Of a stretch of DNA of 64,000 nucleotides, positions 1-12,000 are shown piece after piece (within the stretch, counting starts at the first letter, position 1; the number at the start of each line of letters is the position of its first letter). The stretch covers positions 62,001 to 126,000 of the forward strand of contig BDSL01000059.1 in NCBI GenBank assembly GCA_003116995.1, written 5' to 3'. The stretch comes from Yamagishiella unicocca. Taxonomy: Eukaryota > Chlorophyta > Chlorophyceae > Chlamydomonadales > Volvocaceae. The notes under the pieces were generated by a model. That model was not told the DNA's origin, searched no databases, and worked only from the letters and a program-made list of their open reading frames with translations. The translations under genes were made by a program, and so were the position numbers.

Positions 1-220
1 AGGGGCGGCGCCGGGGGCCGCCTTCACCTCTGCTGCTGGGGTGGGTGCGGGTGGCGTCGTGTGGCCTCCCGCTGGCTGCTCCACGGCTGGCGCTGCAGCG
101 AGGCCACAGCCGCGTATGCCGAGGTTGCCAGCAGCTGCTGGCTCAGGGAGGCCTGCGGACGTCGAGGTTGTGGACTTGGTGGACGACGATTCAGAAGCGG
201 AGGTGGAGGTGGTCGCTTAG
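1..220 (+). CDS. 3' end of an unknown protein, acidic SIM-like C-terminus
   Basis: A reading frame enters from the left edge (codons in phase from base 2) and stops with TAG at 218-220, giving about 72 C-terminal residues. The first part is Ala/Gly/Pro-rich, as in low-complexity regions of this genome. The last 20 or so residues are acidic and carry VVDLVDDDSE. A hydrophobic core followed by acidic residues is the layout of a SUMO-interacting motif, but this is pattern matching only. A TGTAA poly(A) signal follows at 325-329, about 105 bases after the stop, which supports a true gene end. The other two plus frames are open here too, so frame choice rests on the acidic tail and signal spacing. 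Function unknown. Confidence 0.45.
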   Translation, partial: GAAPGAAFTSAAGVGAGGVVWPPAGCSTAGAAARPQPRMPRLPAAAGSGRPADVEVVDLVDDDSEAEVEVVA

Positions 221-1185
221 AGGACAGGGTGTTAAGATTCTGTTGTGATTATGAGGTATTGGTACGGCGGCCACTCGGAAAAGCAGGTGGAGATTGGCTT
301 CCGGCCAACCGTCGCATTGCATGTTGTAATACTTTTAATGAGCGCAAGCTGATAACAGCTTCGATACGTCCGCTTCACGGTCTTGAGTGTGAACTACCGT
401 ACCCGTATTGGAGTGGGTGAAACCTGCTGTACATCAGTCGTCGGAACTCAATGGAGGCCGAACCTCCTCAGTTTTTGACACCCATACTTTACACCAAACA
501 AAACTGTAAGCCTGCCCTAACCTCGTGAGGCAGTCCGTGGACCTGCGTTAGTTTACCTAGCTTTGCCTTTCTGACTCAAGCGGACATTGTGCACCGCAGC
601 GAGAGGACACATTTCACAGCACAAGCCGTGTCTGTAGTACTCCATCCACTGCTGTTCTCTTCGCTGCTAGGGGCCTGGCCCGCGTATGTGTCAGCGCTCC
701 CTCGCCGCCGGTGCAACGCGGCTGCCCCGCTGATGAGCGAGGCCCCCTGAATGTTCTTGAACTATTTTCGACATTTAGGTGCCCGCTTCAAGTAAGATAG
801 GGGTTTTTCTGAGGGCGGCGCCTCTTACCACGCTGACGCCCACTTTCTGCGTCTGTTTGGTGTTCAGGGAGCAATCCGCTGCGAAGAAGCTAGAATGCAG
901 CACTCTGTGCGGGAAGCAGGGGGCGGAAGGAGAGCCCCCAGAGGCGAACTTGCACTTAAGCAAGCCCAACACAACAATTCTCGCTTCGCACTCGGGGCCC
1001 GACACAGGCGTAGCTGTATATAAGCAGTTCGCTACAGGTGTGTCTCTTATCTGCATTAGTTCTTCCTTCAGGAGCTGCCATTATCGGCCTATTTTTATTT
1101 GCTGCGTGGGCGGCCATCATCCAAGGGGGCGTTTTTCCGCGCCATCCGCGCACCCTCCTTCAACTTCCATTCAATGTCCTCGCAG
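221..1185. other. Intergenic region and unresolved 5' end of the PP2C-like gene
   Basis: Holds the 3' UTR of the left-edge gene, then a stretch that must contain the promoter and probably one or more 5' exons of the PP2C-like gene. Possible 3' splice sites before the first family-matching exon end at 1037, 1073 and 1185. I could not choose a start codon. Confidence 0.5.
325..329 (+). terminator. TGTAA poly(A) signal of the left-edge gene
   Basis: TGTAA is the standard volvocine nuclear polyadenylation signal. It lies about 105 bases past the TAG at 218-220. Confidence 0.5.
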
Positions 1186-4100
1186 ACTTGCCCGTTACGT
1201 GGGACAACCCTGTCGACTGGGCGTTTGGCATCTCCGTGTCCATGTACGACCTGGGGCCAACGGGTCGACGAAATGGCGAGCCAGTCGCTGACTGCTTCGG
1301 TATTCTTGCTTACCCTGAGGGAGCCATTCTGGCTGTGGCTGATGGCGTGAACTGGGGCGAGCCACCGCGCCGCGCCGCTCGGTGCGCGGTGCTGGGCTGC
1401 CTAAACCACATGCACCACGCGCTCAAGCGGCATGAGGGTGAGGTCCTCAGCAGCCGATGGAGGAGTAGAAATGGCAAGGGCTCAGTCTCGCGACGTGGAC
1501 GGGTCCATCACGGCAGTCTGTCCTAGGGACGGGATCGCGACCAGGGGCGTGCTCGCAGGCGGGAGCTCCGGGGCTGCTCATGCGACTTGGCGGGAGTTTA
1601 TCGCCTGGCAAGGCTGGAGAGGGTAGATCCTCGTACGGCAGGGCACTGGGAGTTCCCGTATGTTATCGACATGTCGTTCGGCCTGTCGGGTCCCGGCGCA
1701 AAGGAGCTTGATTTGGAAACGTCCTGTTTCGTCGACGGAAAGGGGCGTGTTGCAGGACGGACACGGTCCGGCCCCGATGCTGCTACCGCCTTGACCCGTG
1801 TAGTGGGTAGGATGGGTGGCGGGGAGAGAGAGGCAGAAGATTAGACGTCAGGGCCGCTTTGGGCGGCGGCTTTGCTGCGTAGGCGGGACAGCAGCTTGTC
1901 GCCGCCCCTCGCCGACACATGGGCTTTGGCTTGGGGGATGGGATGAGCTCCAGGGGAGGGAGGTTCCTCCCCTGGAGTGGGCACAGTCAGGTCGAGGAGG
2001 ACGCTGCCGAGCTGCACCAGCTCGCCCTCTTTCACCGCCACAAGGCTCCGCAGCCCCTACAGACCAGCCCCCCTCACCACCCCTAAGCGCCCCATCTCGG
2101 CCATCTTACCGCACGCTCCCCAACCCGGGCGTCATTGCACGGTGTGGGGTGTCCAGCCCCCGCCCCGTTCCACGACTCAGCCTTGCCAGCTTCCTCCCCC
2201 ACGGCGGCCTCCACTGCTCCCCCCTCGCCCTCCCGGTTTCCCTTCATGCTCCCGTCCTCTGATGCCGTGTAATGGGTTTCCTCGCCTCACACACGCCCAC
2301 CCTCGCACCCTCCTGTCGCAGCCGACTCCGCCCTGGACTGCCACACCGTGTTTCGGCACCTAGTGGAGTCCATCTCCTCCTCCCAGAAGCTCATCCTGCA
2401 GCAGTTCGGGACGCTGACGACGCTGGTGCGTGGGTGCGGTGGTGGGGGGGTACGGAAGGCACCGCCTACTGGTCTGACCGGTGCAATCAAATGTGAGGCA
2501 TCGCCACCCGGCGATGCCGTTCCTAGCACCCGAACTTGAATTCCCCCAATCTCACCCCTCCCCCTCTTCCCCCTCTTCCTCCTCTTCCTCCTCTTCCTCC
2601 TCTTCCCCCTCTTCCTCCCCTTCCTCTGCTGGTGGTGGTGGTTGTGGTGGCGGATGTCGTGGTGGCCGCCCCCAGGTGGTCAGCGTGGTGCTGCCCCTCA
2701 AGTGGGTCCGCCATCCCTCCCGCTGGGTGGCCGTCACCATGACGGTGGGGGACAGCGCCGCTTACGTGTATCGGAGCAGGTCCAGGACGGTGGAGGAGGT
2801 GACGGCAGCGGCGCACGCGGAGGGGGCGCGGTGAGCGGCGGCGAGGGGAGGGGGGGACAGGGGTTGCGAGGAAGACCCGTGGATGCGAGGAAAACCGGGA
2901 AGGGGTGAGGTGGGGTGGGGTGACGCGGGGCGGGTTGGTGGTGCAGGGGCGGAAGCCACGGGTAATGGACGGACCTTGGTTCGGTGAAAGCGGGGCCGGG
3001 CGGTGCTTCCTGCCTGATGCTGGCAGCAGAGCAAGCGGCGTGGGGGCTTGACGCACTGCCCCCCCTGCTCCCACGCCGTACCCCACCCCCACCACGACCA
3101 CCATTCCATATGTCGTGCAACCCGGTCTTCTCGCCACGGGCCCACGGGCCCATGTGTAACCCCGTCGCCCGGCCCTCCCTGCAGCGACCCCCGCTGGTGC
3201 CCCGGCGCGCTGGGCTATGCTATGGGCGAGGAGCCCGACCTTGCCAACATGATGCTCTGCCTCACCTTTCTGGACGAGGGGGACTTCATTTTCCTAACCT
3301 CGGACGGCGTGGCGGACAACTTCGACCCCGTCATACGGAAGGTCGCTCGACATCAGGTAGGCCGCCAGTGGTGGGCTAGTGCGGCCTGTACGGCCACGTC
3401 GTGTTTTTTCCCCGCGAGCGCGTCTCCGGACAGGGTAGCTGCCCTCGCTTCTGCGTCAGTTCCGGCTAGATACACGGCCACCATCACACATGCCTCTTCC
3501 CGCCGCCACACACACGCACACACAACCTTCCCCCCGGTCCTCTCCCCCCTCCCCAATACACACACGCACACACGCGTAACCCTCCCCCCCCCGCCCTCTC
3601 TCCCCCCCCGTACACACGCGCAGCAGATCCTGGAGTCAACCGACAACGACCTGCCGGCGCTGTCCCCGGCCGAGTGCCAGGTCAAGGCGATGGATCTGCT
3701 GCGCGATGTGCTGGTGGATGCGGACAAGCGCCTGGCGGCTGGCGGGCCGGGTGCGGGCTCCCACTGCGGCGGGGGCAGCATGACGGCTCGTGGCCTGGCG
3801 GAGCAGCTGCTGCAGCACGTGTACGACGTGACGGAGGAGCAGCGGCAGCACGTCGAGGCTCGCAACCGGGAGCGGGAGAGGGGGCTGTCCCGGGAGCCAG
3901 GGGCAGCGGGGGGGCCTAACCTCGGCACGGACGGCAAGCATGGCGGGCTGATGGGGCTGGCGCCGGTGGCGAGGCCGCCGGGGAAAATGGACCATGCGAC
4001 GGTGGCGGCGTACCAGGTGGGTGTGGGCCCGGCAGACGTAACTGCACTTGAAGAGGCCGCCCGCACTGGCAACCTAGCTGCTGTGACGTTCCTGCTGGCA

Positions 4101-4788
4101 GGGGGCGGGTGGCGAGGGGGGGGGGTAGGGTCTCGCTATCTTGAGGGAGGGGGTCTGGGGGGCAGGATGGATGGTGGATTTTGCATCTGGTACGGCATGT
4201 GGATTGATTTTGCATCTAGTACGGCATCTCGAACGGCATGCGGGCTGCATGAGGCCGCTTCGCGCCGGCTCGCGAAACGCTGCGGAGGCCTGATCTTGAT
4301 GATGGTGATGGCGCCAACGGAGCCGCACCACCACGCCTTCTCTGTACCGCCGCTGTACGACCGCTGTACGACAGGTGGGCCGGCGGAAAGCGAGCTCCGT
4401 GGCGAAGAACCGGGCGCGGATGGCGGGGCAGCAGGCGACGACGCAGGTGCTTCCCTTCCTGGCGGCACAGGCGGCATCGCTGTTGCCTCCGGCGCGCGCC
4501 TTGGGGCCGCCGGCGGTGACCCCCTTGCAGGCGGCGGCGGCAGCGGCGGCGGCGGCAGCAGCGGCGGCGTTGGCGGCGGAGCGGGCACCAGCGGAGCTGG
4601 AGGCAGCGACGACGGGGCAAGAGGCTGTGGCGGCAGTGTACGGCGGCCAGGAAGTCGCCAGTGACGCGGCGGCGCCGCCGGGGGGAAGTCCAGAAGTCGC
4701 GTCTGGAGCTGCGGCCGCCGGTGGGGCTGCGGCTGCGAGTGCTGCGGGAGGCTTGGCGGTGGCGGGTAGCGGGGATGCGACACCGTGA
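1186..4788 (+). CDS. PP2C-like domain protein, CG9801 family
   Basis: A protein of the PP2C-like family typified by Drosophila CG9801, with a PPM-type phosphatase fold. Exons are about 1186-1437, 2322-2425, 2676-2830, 3185-3356, 3624-4016 and 4375-4788; all internal junctions agree in phase. Family blocks in order: DWAFGISVSMYD; GEPVADCFG then ILAVADGVNWGE, where the Asp sits in the PP2C metal-binding DGV motif; GTLTTL joined to VVSVVLPL; TVGDSAAYVY; LTSDGVADNFDP; and a terminal KMDHATVAAYQVGR. The last exon adds a tail of about 130 residues, mostly Ala-rich low complexity, to the TGA before 4789. Metal-binding Asp residues in VADGV and SDGVADN are kept, so phosphatase activity is possible; substrate unknown. 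The start codon is upstream and unresolved. TGTAA at 5924-5928 may end the transcript. The family is seen in animals and algae. Confidence 0.85.
2540..2632 (+). repeat. CCTCTT pyrimidine microsatellite in PP2C-like intron
   Basis: Repeated cctcttcc units form a pure pyrimidine run upstream of the 3' splice site at 2675. It creates long spurious Ser/Pro or Glu/Gly reading frames on both strands. Confidence 0.8.
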
Positions 4789-7700
4789 GAGGGGGCGGGG
4801 GAGGGCGGGACTGGCGAAGTGCATGGAGTTTCGAACATCGGAGGCGGCTCTGAGATAGCTGTCTGCACGCCTGAGCGCGAAGTCGGCCGCCTGAACCGGG
4901 AGCCGGGGGCTTTGGCGGGTCGTGAGGGGCGTGGGGTGTGACGGGATTGAGGCCGGGACTGGGAGGGTTGCATGCGGCCAGGCCGTGCCGTTCGAGTGGG
5001 GCGCGATGGGTCCGTCGTGCGGCACCTCTATGGCGCCGCCCCTGCACCGGGCTATGACTGCTGCCGTGTCGTCCGTACGCTGAGTGGTGGGTGGAATAGA
5101 ATCGCCTGTTTTTGCTCGGCCTGCAGTAAAAAGCACCCCGCGCTGTTACCGCAACGGGTGCCGTGCGCGCCGGTGTTGTTCTGCGAGGAAGGAGGTGGTG
5201 ACGGCGGCGGTGTGATAATGGACGAAGCGGCTGCGGAGACGGTGGGGGCTGCGGAGGCGGGTTTTGCGGTTGTGTTCACGCAGTGTATCGTGCCTGGCTG
5301 GCCAACGACAGCGCAAAGGGAGCGAAAAACATTAAGAGAGCACACCGGCACTGATAGCACTGCGTCGAGGCCGGGTCAGTAGGTTGGAGCCCCTCGTGCG
5401 CTCAAAATTCATTTCTTGTGGGGGGGGGCCCGACTGCAGCCGGCTGCCTGCCCTGAGTCGCCGTCGCTGCCCGAGTCGCCGTCGCTCGTAGAACGTCCAG
5501 GCGACTCGCGCGACTCAGCTGCGTTGCAGCGTCCGGACATCATAGGTTGCTGTCGTCACGAATGCGGCCCCGAAGCGAAGAACTGCAGCCGGCCGCGTAG
5601 ATGTAGCGCCGGACCGTTTGAATGCCGTACAGTCCGCGCACCGATTATTGCCGCGGCGGCGGCCGCCCGGCCGCGTAGATGTAGCGCCGGACAATTTGAA
5701 TGCCGTACAGTCCGCGCACCAATCATTGCCGCGGCGGCGGCGGCCGCCGCCGCCGCCGCTGCCAGTATTGTTGGTTATTTGGGGTCCACGAGTCGGGTGC
5801 GGCTGATGCAGATGCGGGTAGCGGCTGCTGAGGGCTCGTGCTGTCCTCGTGGGCTGGGGGTGTCGTACCTTAATTCGGATGGGCCGGTGGTAACTGCCCA
5901 TCGCATTTTTTTTGCGGGGGGGGTGTAAGCGGTGCCGTCAGGCTTCGGGCTTGGGACTTGTGGTCCGGCAGCTGCGTGGCGGTGGTGGCGGGGACCAGCG
6001 GTGGTGGCGGGGACCAGCGGTGATGGGCCGCCGTCCCGCGTCAGCTGGTGTCCGAAGCAGCTGCCACCCGCGGCGGGGCTGGGAGGAAGCCTGTCGGTGG
6101 GGACTCCAGAGACAAGTCGAATAGACGAGCAGCCGCAGGGTAGGCGCTTGTATCAGAAATTGCCTTCGAAGGAAGAGAGGAGGAGACGTTGGGGAGGAGG
6201 AGATGGAGTAGGGAGCGGAGGGTGGTTCGGAGACTTCAGGGGACGCCACCGGCCTGGACTGTACTGCGGGTTTGGGAGCGCTGAGGGTGATTGAACGTAT
6301 GCGACTGGGTGGCAAGGAATGCTACGTTATGAGGTGAGGGCCTAGGGCGGGTGAGGTGTTGTAGTTGAGCGCGGAGGGTAGCTGGTCAGCACCCGCCCGC
6401 CCACGGGGGCCGGGCCTGCACCGCAACACACGACTTCGCCCGGATGGGTGGGACGCGGCGGCGGCGGGAGTGTGGGTGGGGGGACGGGGCCCGGAACGCG
6501 CAACCGCGATTTGCATTCCTCTTTTTCACGGGCACGACGACCCCTAGCCAAACGGCAGCACGGCGGCGGGGGGACACGGGGGCGCGCACGCCCGCCCCTA
6601 CTACCCCCCCACGGGGACTGCCGTTTGAAGACGTCGTTCCAACAAGCAGCTCTGCAAATGCCGCGCACTTTTCGCCGGCGCCTCACTCCTTTTTTGGTTA
6701 CCGTGATGGGGGATACGCTTGCTAGCTTCTTGTGGCGCGATTTGGCTATGATGGGAACGGCTCGCTGGTTTGCGTAATAGGACGCAGTCATGCCGCAGCG
6801 GGTCAGCGATGTACCCGAAAGAGATAAATAGATCCCATGTGTCGTTGTGCAATTACTTATCATCTCTCGCGGGGGTTCCCTGGGGGGAGGGAGAGACGGC
6901 TGGACTGGCACTGATTTATTTGTCAATGCATGAGGCGTTCCCGTCCTCAACAAGCCCTCAGACGGCCGTCCTTTAGGGAAAATTTGCCTGCGTACCTTGA
7001 TGGGCGAACCACCGATCTCTTTTACCATCGCGGCGCTAGACGAACCCCGAATGAAACCGGCACACTACCACTGAGCTGGAAGGAGAGTTATGATCAAAGC
7101 AACGCAACGGAGGAACATTCGCGAGTCGACCCTTGAGTACCATTTATAGCAGTGTACAACACCTTCAACTTGCAGCCCCCTAGCCCACACTGCTGCCGTC
7201 GCCGCAGTGGGAATGCATTTTCAACTAAGCCCTCTTGTGACTAAGGGGCGTTGCCGTACCAGACGACGTCAACCTGGGCCAGAACCCTCCTGCACCGGGG
7301 TCTGTAAACACACGCCACACACACATCGCCCAATGCTCGCCGCACCCTCCCAGTCTCCCTGGCCCAGCCAATCGTGCCATGCCGAGACCAACCGTTCGCC
7401 AATTAGTCATGTCGTATTCCGAAACATGCAACCCGCGCGCAGAGGAACACTGGCGGGTATTCAAAGATCACAGATGCCCAGACATCAACCACCAACCACC
7501 GCGCAATGCCGCTCACGCGCAACGCCGCACGAATCCAGGCTCGACCTTTGCGACACAACGCAACCGCAAGCGCCTTCAGGATCAATGTATAACAACCTCG
7601 CAGCGACCCGGCGGCGTTGGAAACGCACGCACGGGTACCCTGGACGGCAGAAGGTCTCGCTGGTATATGCGATATCTACACTCTTGAAGCAGAGGTACAA

Positions 7701-9022
7701 CATATGTGTATACACCAGGCAGACACTTAAATAATGTCAACGTCGATTGGCCACCCAATCGTATACGGCATGACGGTCAAAGTATACGTACGAGTAGTGA
7801 CATCGTCCCATGCATCCAATTCTTAAAAATCCAGCACACTTCGGTTGGGGCTGGCTTCCGTTAGCAAGTGCTCCAGGGAACCCCACTGGCACCGTCACGT
7901 CACCCGTGAGTAATATTCACGTGATGTCAAATCTGCACACAGTCAGGTGGTCGCTGGTGCGGTACCCGTGCGAGCACGCAGAGACTGGTTAGACAGGCCC
8001 CACCCACCCAAGCGCCCACTGCCCGCAAGCGCCCGCCAATCTGTTCGGGTTCAATGGCCAATCAACACCACACCCGAATGCCAGGCTGCGAACCGGGGCC
8101 GGTCCTGGCCCCCGCAACGCAGCTCCAGTCTAGCCTGAAGGGATCGGAGCCTCGTTCTGGGACGGGAGCGGACACGAGGACTGGTGTTGTGTGCCGACTC
8201 CGGCATGCATTGGAGGCGCCGTACACGACTGCCGTCAACGAGTGTCAATACGAGCTTGTCAACTTGTCTTCTTCTTGCAAGGTGGGTTGGAGCCTCGCCG
8301 TGCACAAGTGGTGGAAGTAAGGTGCGCCCATCATTTCGTATACTTCTGCAGCTCGCCCCGCCGTCGCAGTGCAAATCCCCACACCCAGCGCGGAGCCACC
8401 CCAACATCTGCCCGCTGTCGATGCTGCTGGCTGCTCTATACTACTACGCCAGGCGAGCGCGCCGCGCGCCTCACATAGCACCGCGCCGCGCCCGCGGCAA
8501 CTGTTTTCGGCATTGGACCCACATACGGTTATCAAACCACGCCCGCCGCTTAGCTGCGGTCCGCGTTGCGTGCTTCTCACCCAGAGCCATCCGAGCGCAG
8601 TCGCACCACCAGCGCCACCACACTGCGCTTCGAGGGTGCGCCCACGTGCCGGCAATCCCGTCGCCGCGGATGTCTTCAAAAACAACAACTTCACGCAATC
8701 GCCGCCTCCACCGCTGATGTCTCCCTTCCCGCTCCTCCCTCGCCGCCTCAGCCGCTGCTTCCATCGCACCCGAGCCGCTGCCGCCATCCTCGCCACCATC
8801 GCCAGCGGGCGCACCAAGTGTGGGTCGGCAGTGCCCACCCGGCCTCCACACGCACGCCCGCAGCCTTCGGCGTCACGTGAGGTGCCCACGCCGACGAACA
8901 CCAGACGACTGCCGTACTAGCATGACATCACGAGCCGATGATTGGTCAACGCCGCCGCCAGGCTGCCACCAACCGAGCTCAGCTGTGTTATTGCTGCTGC
9001 TGGCCGCCGCTTCCTGTTGCGC
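4789..9022. other. Gene-poor stretch with tandem repeats
   Basis: No reading frame here matches a family I know, and none links through phase-consistent splice sites. It should contain the 3' UTR of the PP2C-like gene (TGTAA at 5924-5928) and that of the pseudokinase gene on the minus strand. No minus-strand TGTAA was found within 1 kb past that gene's stop. It contains the 78-base tandem duplication at 5589-5744. The long open frames around 6340-7030 and 8245-8920 look like compositional artefacts. Confidence 0.5.
5589..5744. repeat. 78-base tandem duplication
   Basis: Two adjacent near-identical units begin with ccggccgcgtagatgtagcg at 5589 and 5667 and each end in a GCC-rich run. They differ by a few substitutions (cgtttg/aatttg; gattat/aatcat). 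Confidence 0.9.
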
Positions 9023-12000
9023 CTACCGCCGGGTGCGCTGCTGCTGGATGAGGTGGGACAGCCGCTTCGCCAAATCAGCTGCGCTGGGCCGCTTGCGCGG
9101 GTCCTGCAGTTGGCAGCACAGGAGCAGGAGCACAAGACCGCGGTCAGGGAGGATCAGCAACACACCGCGCAGTATGACAACAAGAGACACACCGCGCGGA
9201 CCGCAGTCCACCACCACCGCATTGCGCCAACGTCCGCAAAAGCCCCAAAACACAGGAAGCATGGTCTCTCTGCGCCAGGTGCTGCATCTCCGGACGCACC
9301 TGCTCCCAGCACTGGAGTATCAGCTTGCGTACCTTGGGAGGGAACCTGCGCGGCGAACAGGGGGAGAGGAAGACGAAGAGGAAGAGGGAGCGCCCCCGCA
9401 GTGGGCCAGGGTGTGGTGAGAGGGTAACTTCTGGGACCAGCTACAAGCCCCGACCGTGCACATCCGGCGGCGACGACGGCAACAGGGGGGACATGCAAGC
9501 AAGCTTCCGGTGGTGTGTGGTGAGCCGGGGGCGCGAACCCAGCAGTCGTGTCAGGTCATGCATGCTCGGCTCACCGGTCGGTCGTGGGGATCTCCAACCG
9601 TCGATTCTGGTAGCCAACCGCCAGAGCGACCTGCGCGTGGCAGTTGCGGCAGCAGCAAACCGTCTCAGCGCATTCCTAACCTTGCGGTAGCGGAGCGGCG
9701 CCGGGACCGACGCGAAGGTAACGCCCCCCAAATGGTTCACATCTACCACGCAAGTCCAAACTGCGCCTATCTAAGCATACATTTGCGTGCACCGCACCGC
9801 GACACGTCAACGGCCAAGTCAACGGTCCAGCCCAGGCCTTATGTACGACGCACCTGCATCGGGTTTAGGTTGCGCCAGGGCCTCTCGCGAGCTAGCAGCT
9901 CCCATAGAAGCACCCCGAAGCTGCATGCACCGGGCGCGCAACACGGGAGGGCGCAGGCAGGGAGGCGGAAGCCGCTTGGAAGACGTTTGGTGAGGAGTGG
10001 GGTGCGAAGGCAAGAGCGGGCCCGAGTCGCATCGGGGGGTGCTGCTGGCTGGTGGGGTATTGCTAGAAGGGGAGGGGAGCCCAGCGAGCGAGGGGGAGCG
10101 AGCGGCTGCTGCACGACAGTCCTCGCGCGCCCGCTGCACGAGGTGCTCCACGGCAGTCCGCAAGCGCTCTCGGTGCCAGGTGCAAAGGTTCGAGGATCCG
10201 GCCTGTCCTGCGGCCCAGAGTCCTCGGCGTCCTTGCCAGCAGACGCGCCTGGCATACCGCGACTGCATTTGTCCGGTTGCCTCGTCTAACCCTCTCGCTG
10301 GTCCAATCGGACACTCTACCAGGTCCTGGTCCTGGTCCAGTCGCTGGTCTAACCCTCTCGCTGGTCCAATCGGACACTCTACCAGGTCCTGGTCCTGGTC
10401 CAGTCGCTGGTCTAACCCGCTTCCGCTGGTCCAATCCGGTCCCCTTCCACGGTACATGCTGCAACGGTGGAGGCAGAGCACGGTGCTGGCCTCCTGCCCG
10501 CTTCCCTCGGGCCCCAAAGGACGCGCCAGGCGGCGGCGGCAGCGGCGGCGCGCACCTGTAGATGTCGCTCTGGGGAGTGATAGGGAACTTGCCGGACGTG
10601 GCCGGGCGGGTTTTACCCCGGAAGCACTCCGGCGCCTGGACAGGACAGGAGGCGGCAGAGGCAACGACACGTAAGCCGGCAGGCAGGTGGCGAGGCACTG
10701 TCACTGGCTTCCGTGGAAATAGTATCCTTCAGCTGGCCATCGTCATCCCGCAACGGCTGCGGCCTCTTTGCTGCCGCCGCAAGGACAACAACGCACCATG
10801 TAACGAGCGACCCCGTTTTCAAAATCGGAACCGGAATCCGTGCCGTTCGCCAGCAGGCGTCCCAGCCCATAGTCTGCCAGCTTTGCGCTGCCTCCCGCGT
10901 CAAGCAGCACGCTCGTGGGTTTCACCTGGGGTTGACGGAAGTAGCCGGGAGGGGGGAAGGCAGTGTTCAGGGTCGGGGCGGGGAGGACTGTGCTGTGCGC
11001 TACCGCGGGCCGTCCTCGCCCTTTTCACGCTGCTGCCGGGTGCAGGCACACCTGCTCGCCTGCATGAGCAGCCTGCAGCCGAGCAGGAAACCCAAGCTGG
11101 GATGCTAGCAACCCAGGGCTCCCCCACCCTCACCCCCACCGCCACCAACACAATGCAGCCACCTCGCCCGCAACCGTCCGCGGTGCTCCACACCACCACC
11201 AGCACCACCACCACGCACTCGCATCAATGCCTTGACACGCATATGCTGCTGTCACGCAGCCCCTTCCCGCCCTCCCCGCTGCCCAGCAGAGCCCCCCGGC
11301 GCCCACTCACACTCCTGTGTGTCACCGTTGGGTGCAGGTACGACAGCCCCAGCGCCACGTCCAGCGCCACTGACAGCACGCGGTCCAGGGACATGCCCGA
11401 CCCCTCGTGGCACACCCGTGACAGGCTGGGTCCCACGAGGTCCTGCACACAAGCAAGCAAGGGGGACAAGGGCCGTGGTGCGGTGGGACGGGGGGTTTCG
11501 AGGAAGACCCGTGGATGCCAGAAAAAACCGACGAGGTAGGGTGGACTAAAATCGGGGTGAGCTGGGTTGGTGGTGTCAATGCCAGTCAGGACACGTGCGT
11601 TGGCAAACCCAAACCCAAGCCTCCACCCACCCACCCAGCAACACACCTCCGAGACACGCTTTCCCACGCGACCCACCTCCAGCACGAACACCTCGTCGCC
11701 GCCCGGCGCCTCGCCCGCGCCCAGCAGCGGCACCACGTTGGGGTGCTGGCAGCGCGCCAGCGCGTCGATGTCCTGCTTCAGCGCGTGCAGCTCCTGAAAC
11801 GAGCCCCCCAGGTGGTCCCGATGGAACACCTTGATGGCCACGGGCTGCTGTCCATACTGCCCCAGAAGAACCCAGGAGCTGCGGCCAGTGACCGGCTGGC
11901 TGGACACGATCACGTCCACGCCCAGGACCAGGTTCAGGGGCGTGGAGGGAAGGGCGCTGTCGCTGTCCAGCAGCGGGCAGACTGCCATGCCATCGCGGGA

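Noticed and set aside
8245..8920. Overlapping open frames on both strands (183-218 codons)
   Set aside because: No conserved motif on either strand and no consistent splice chain.
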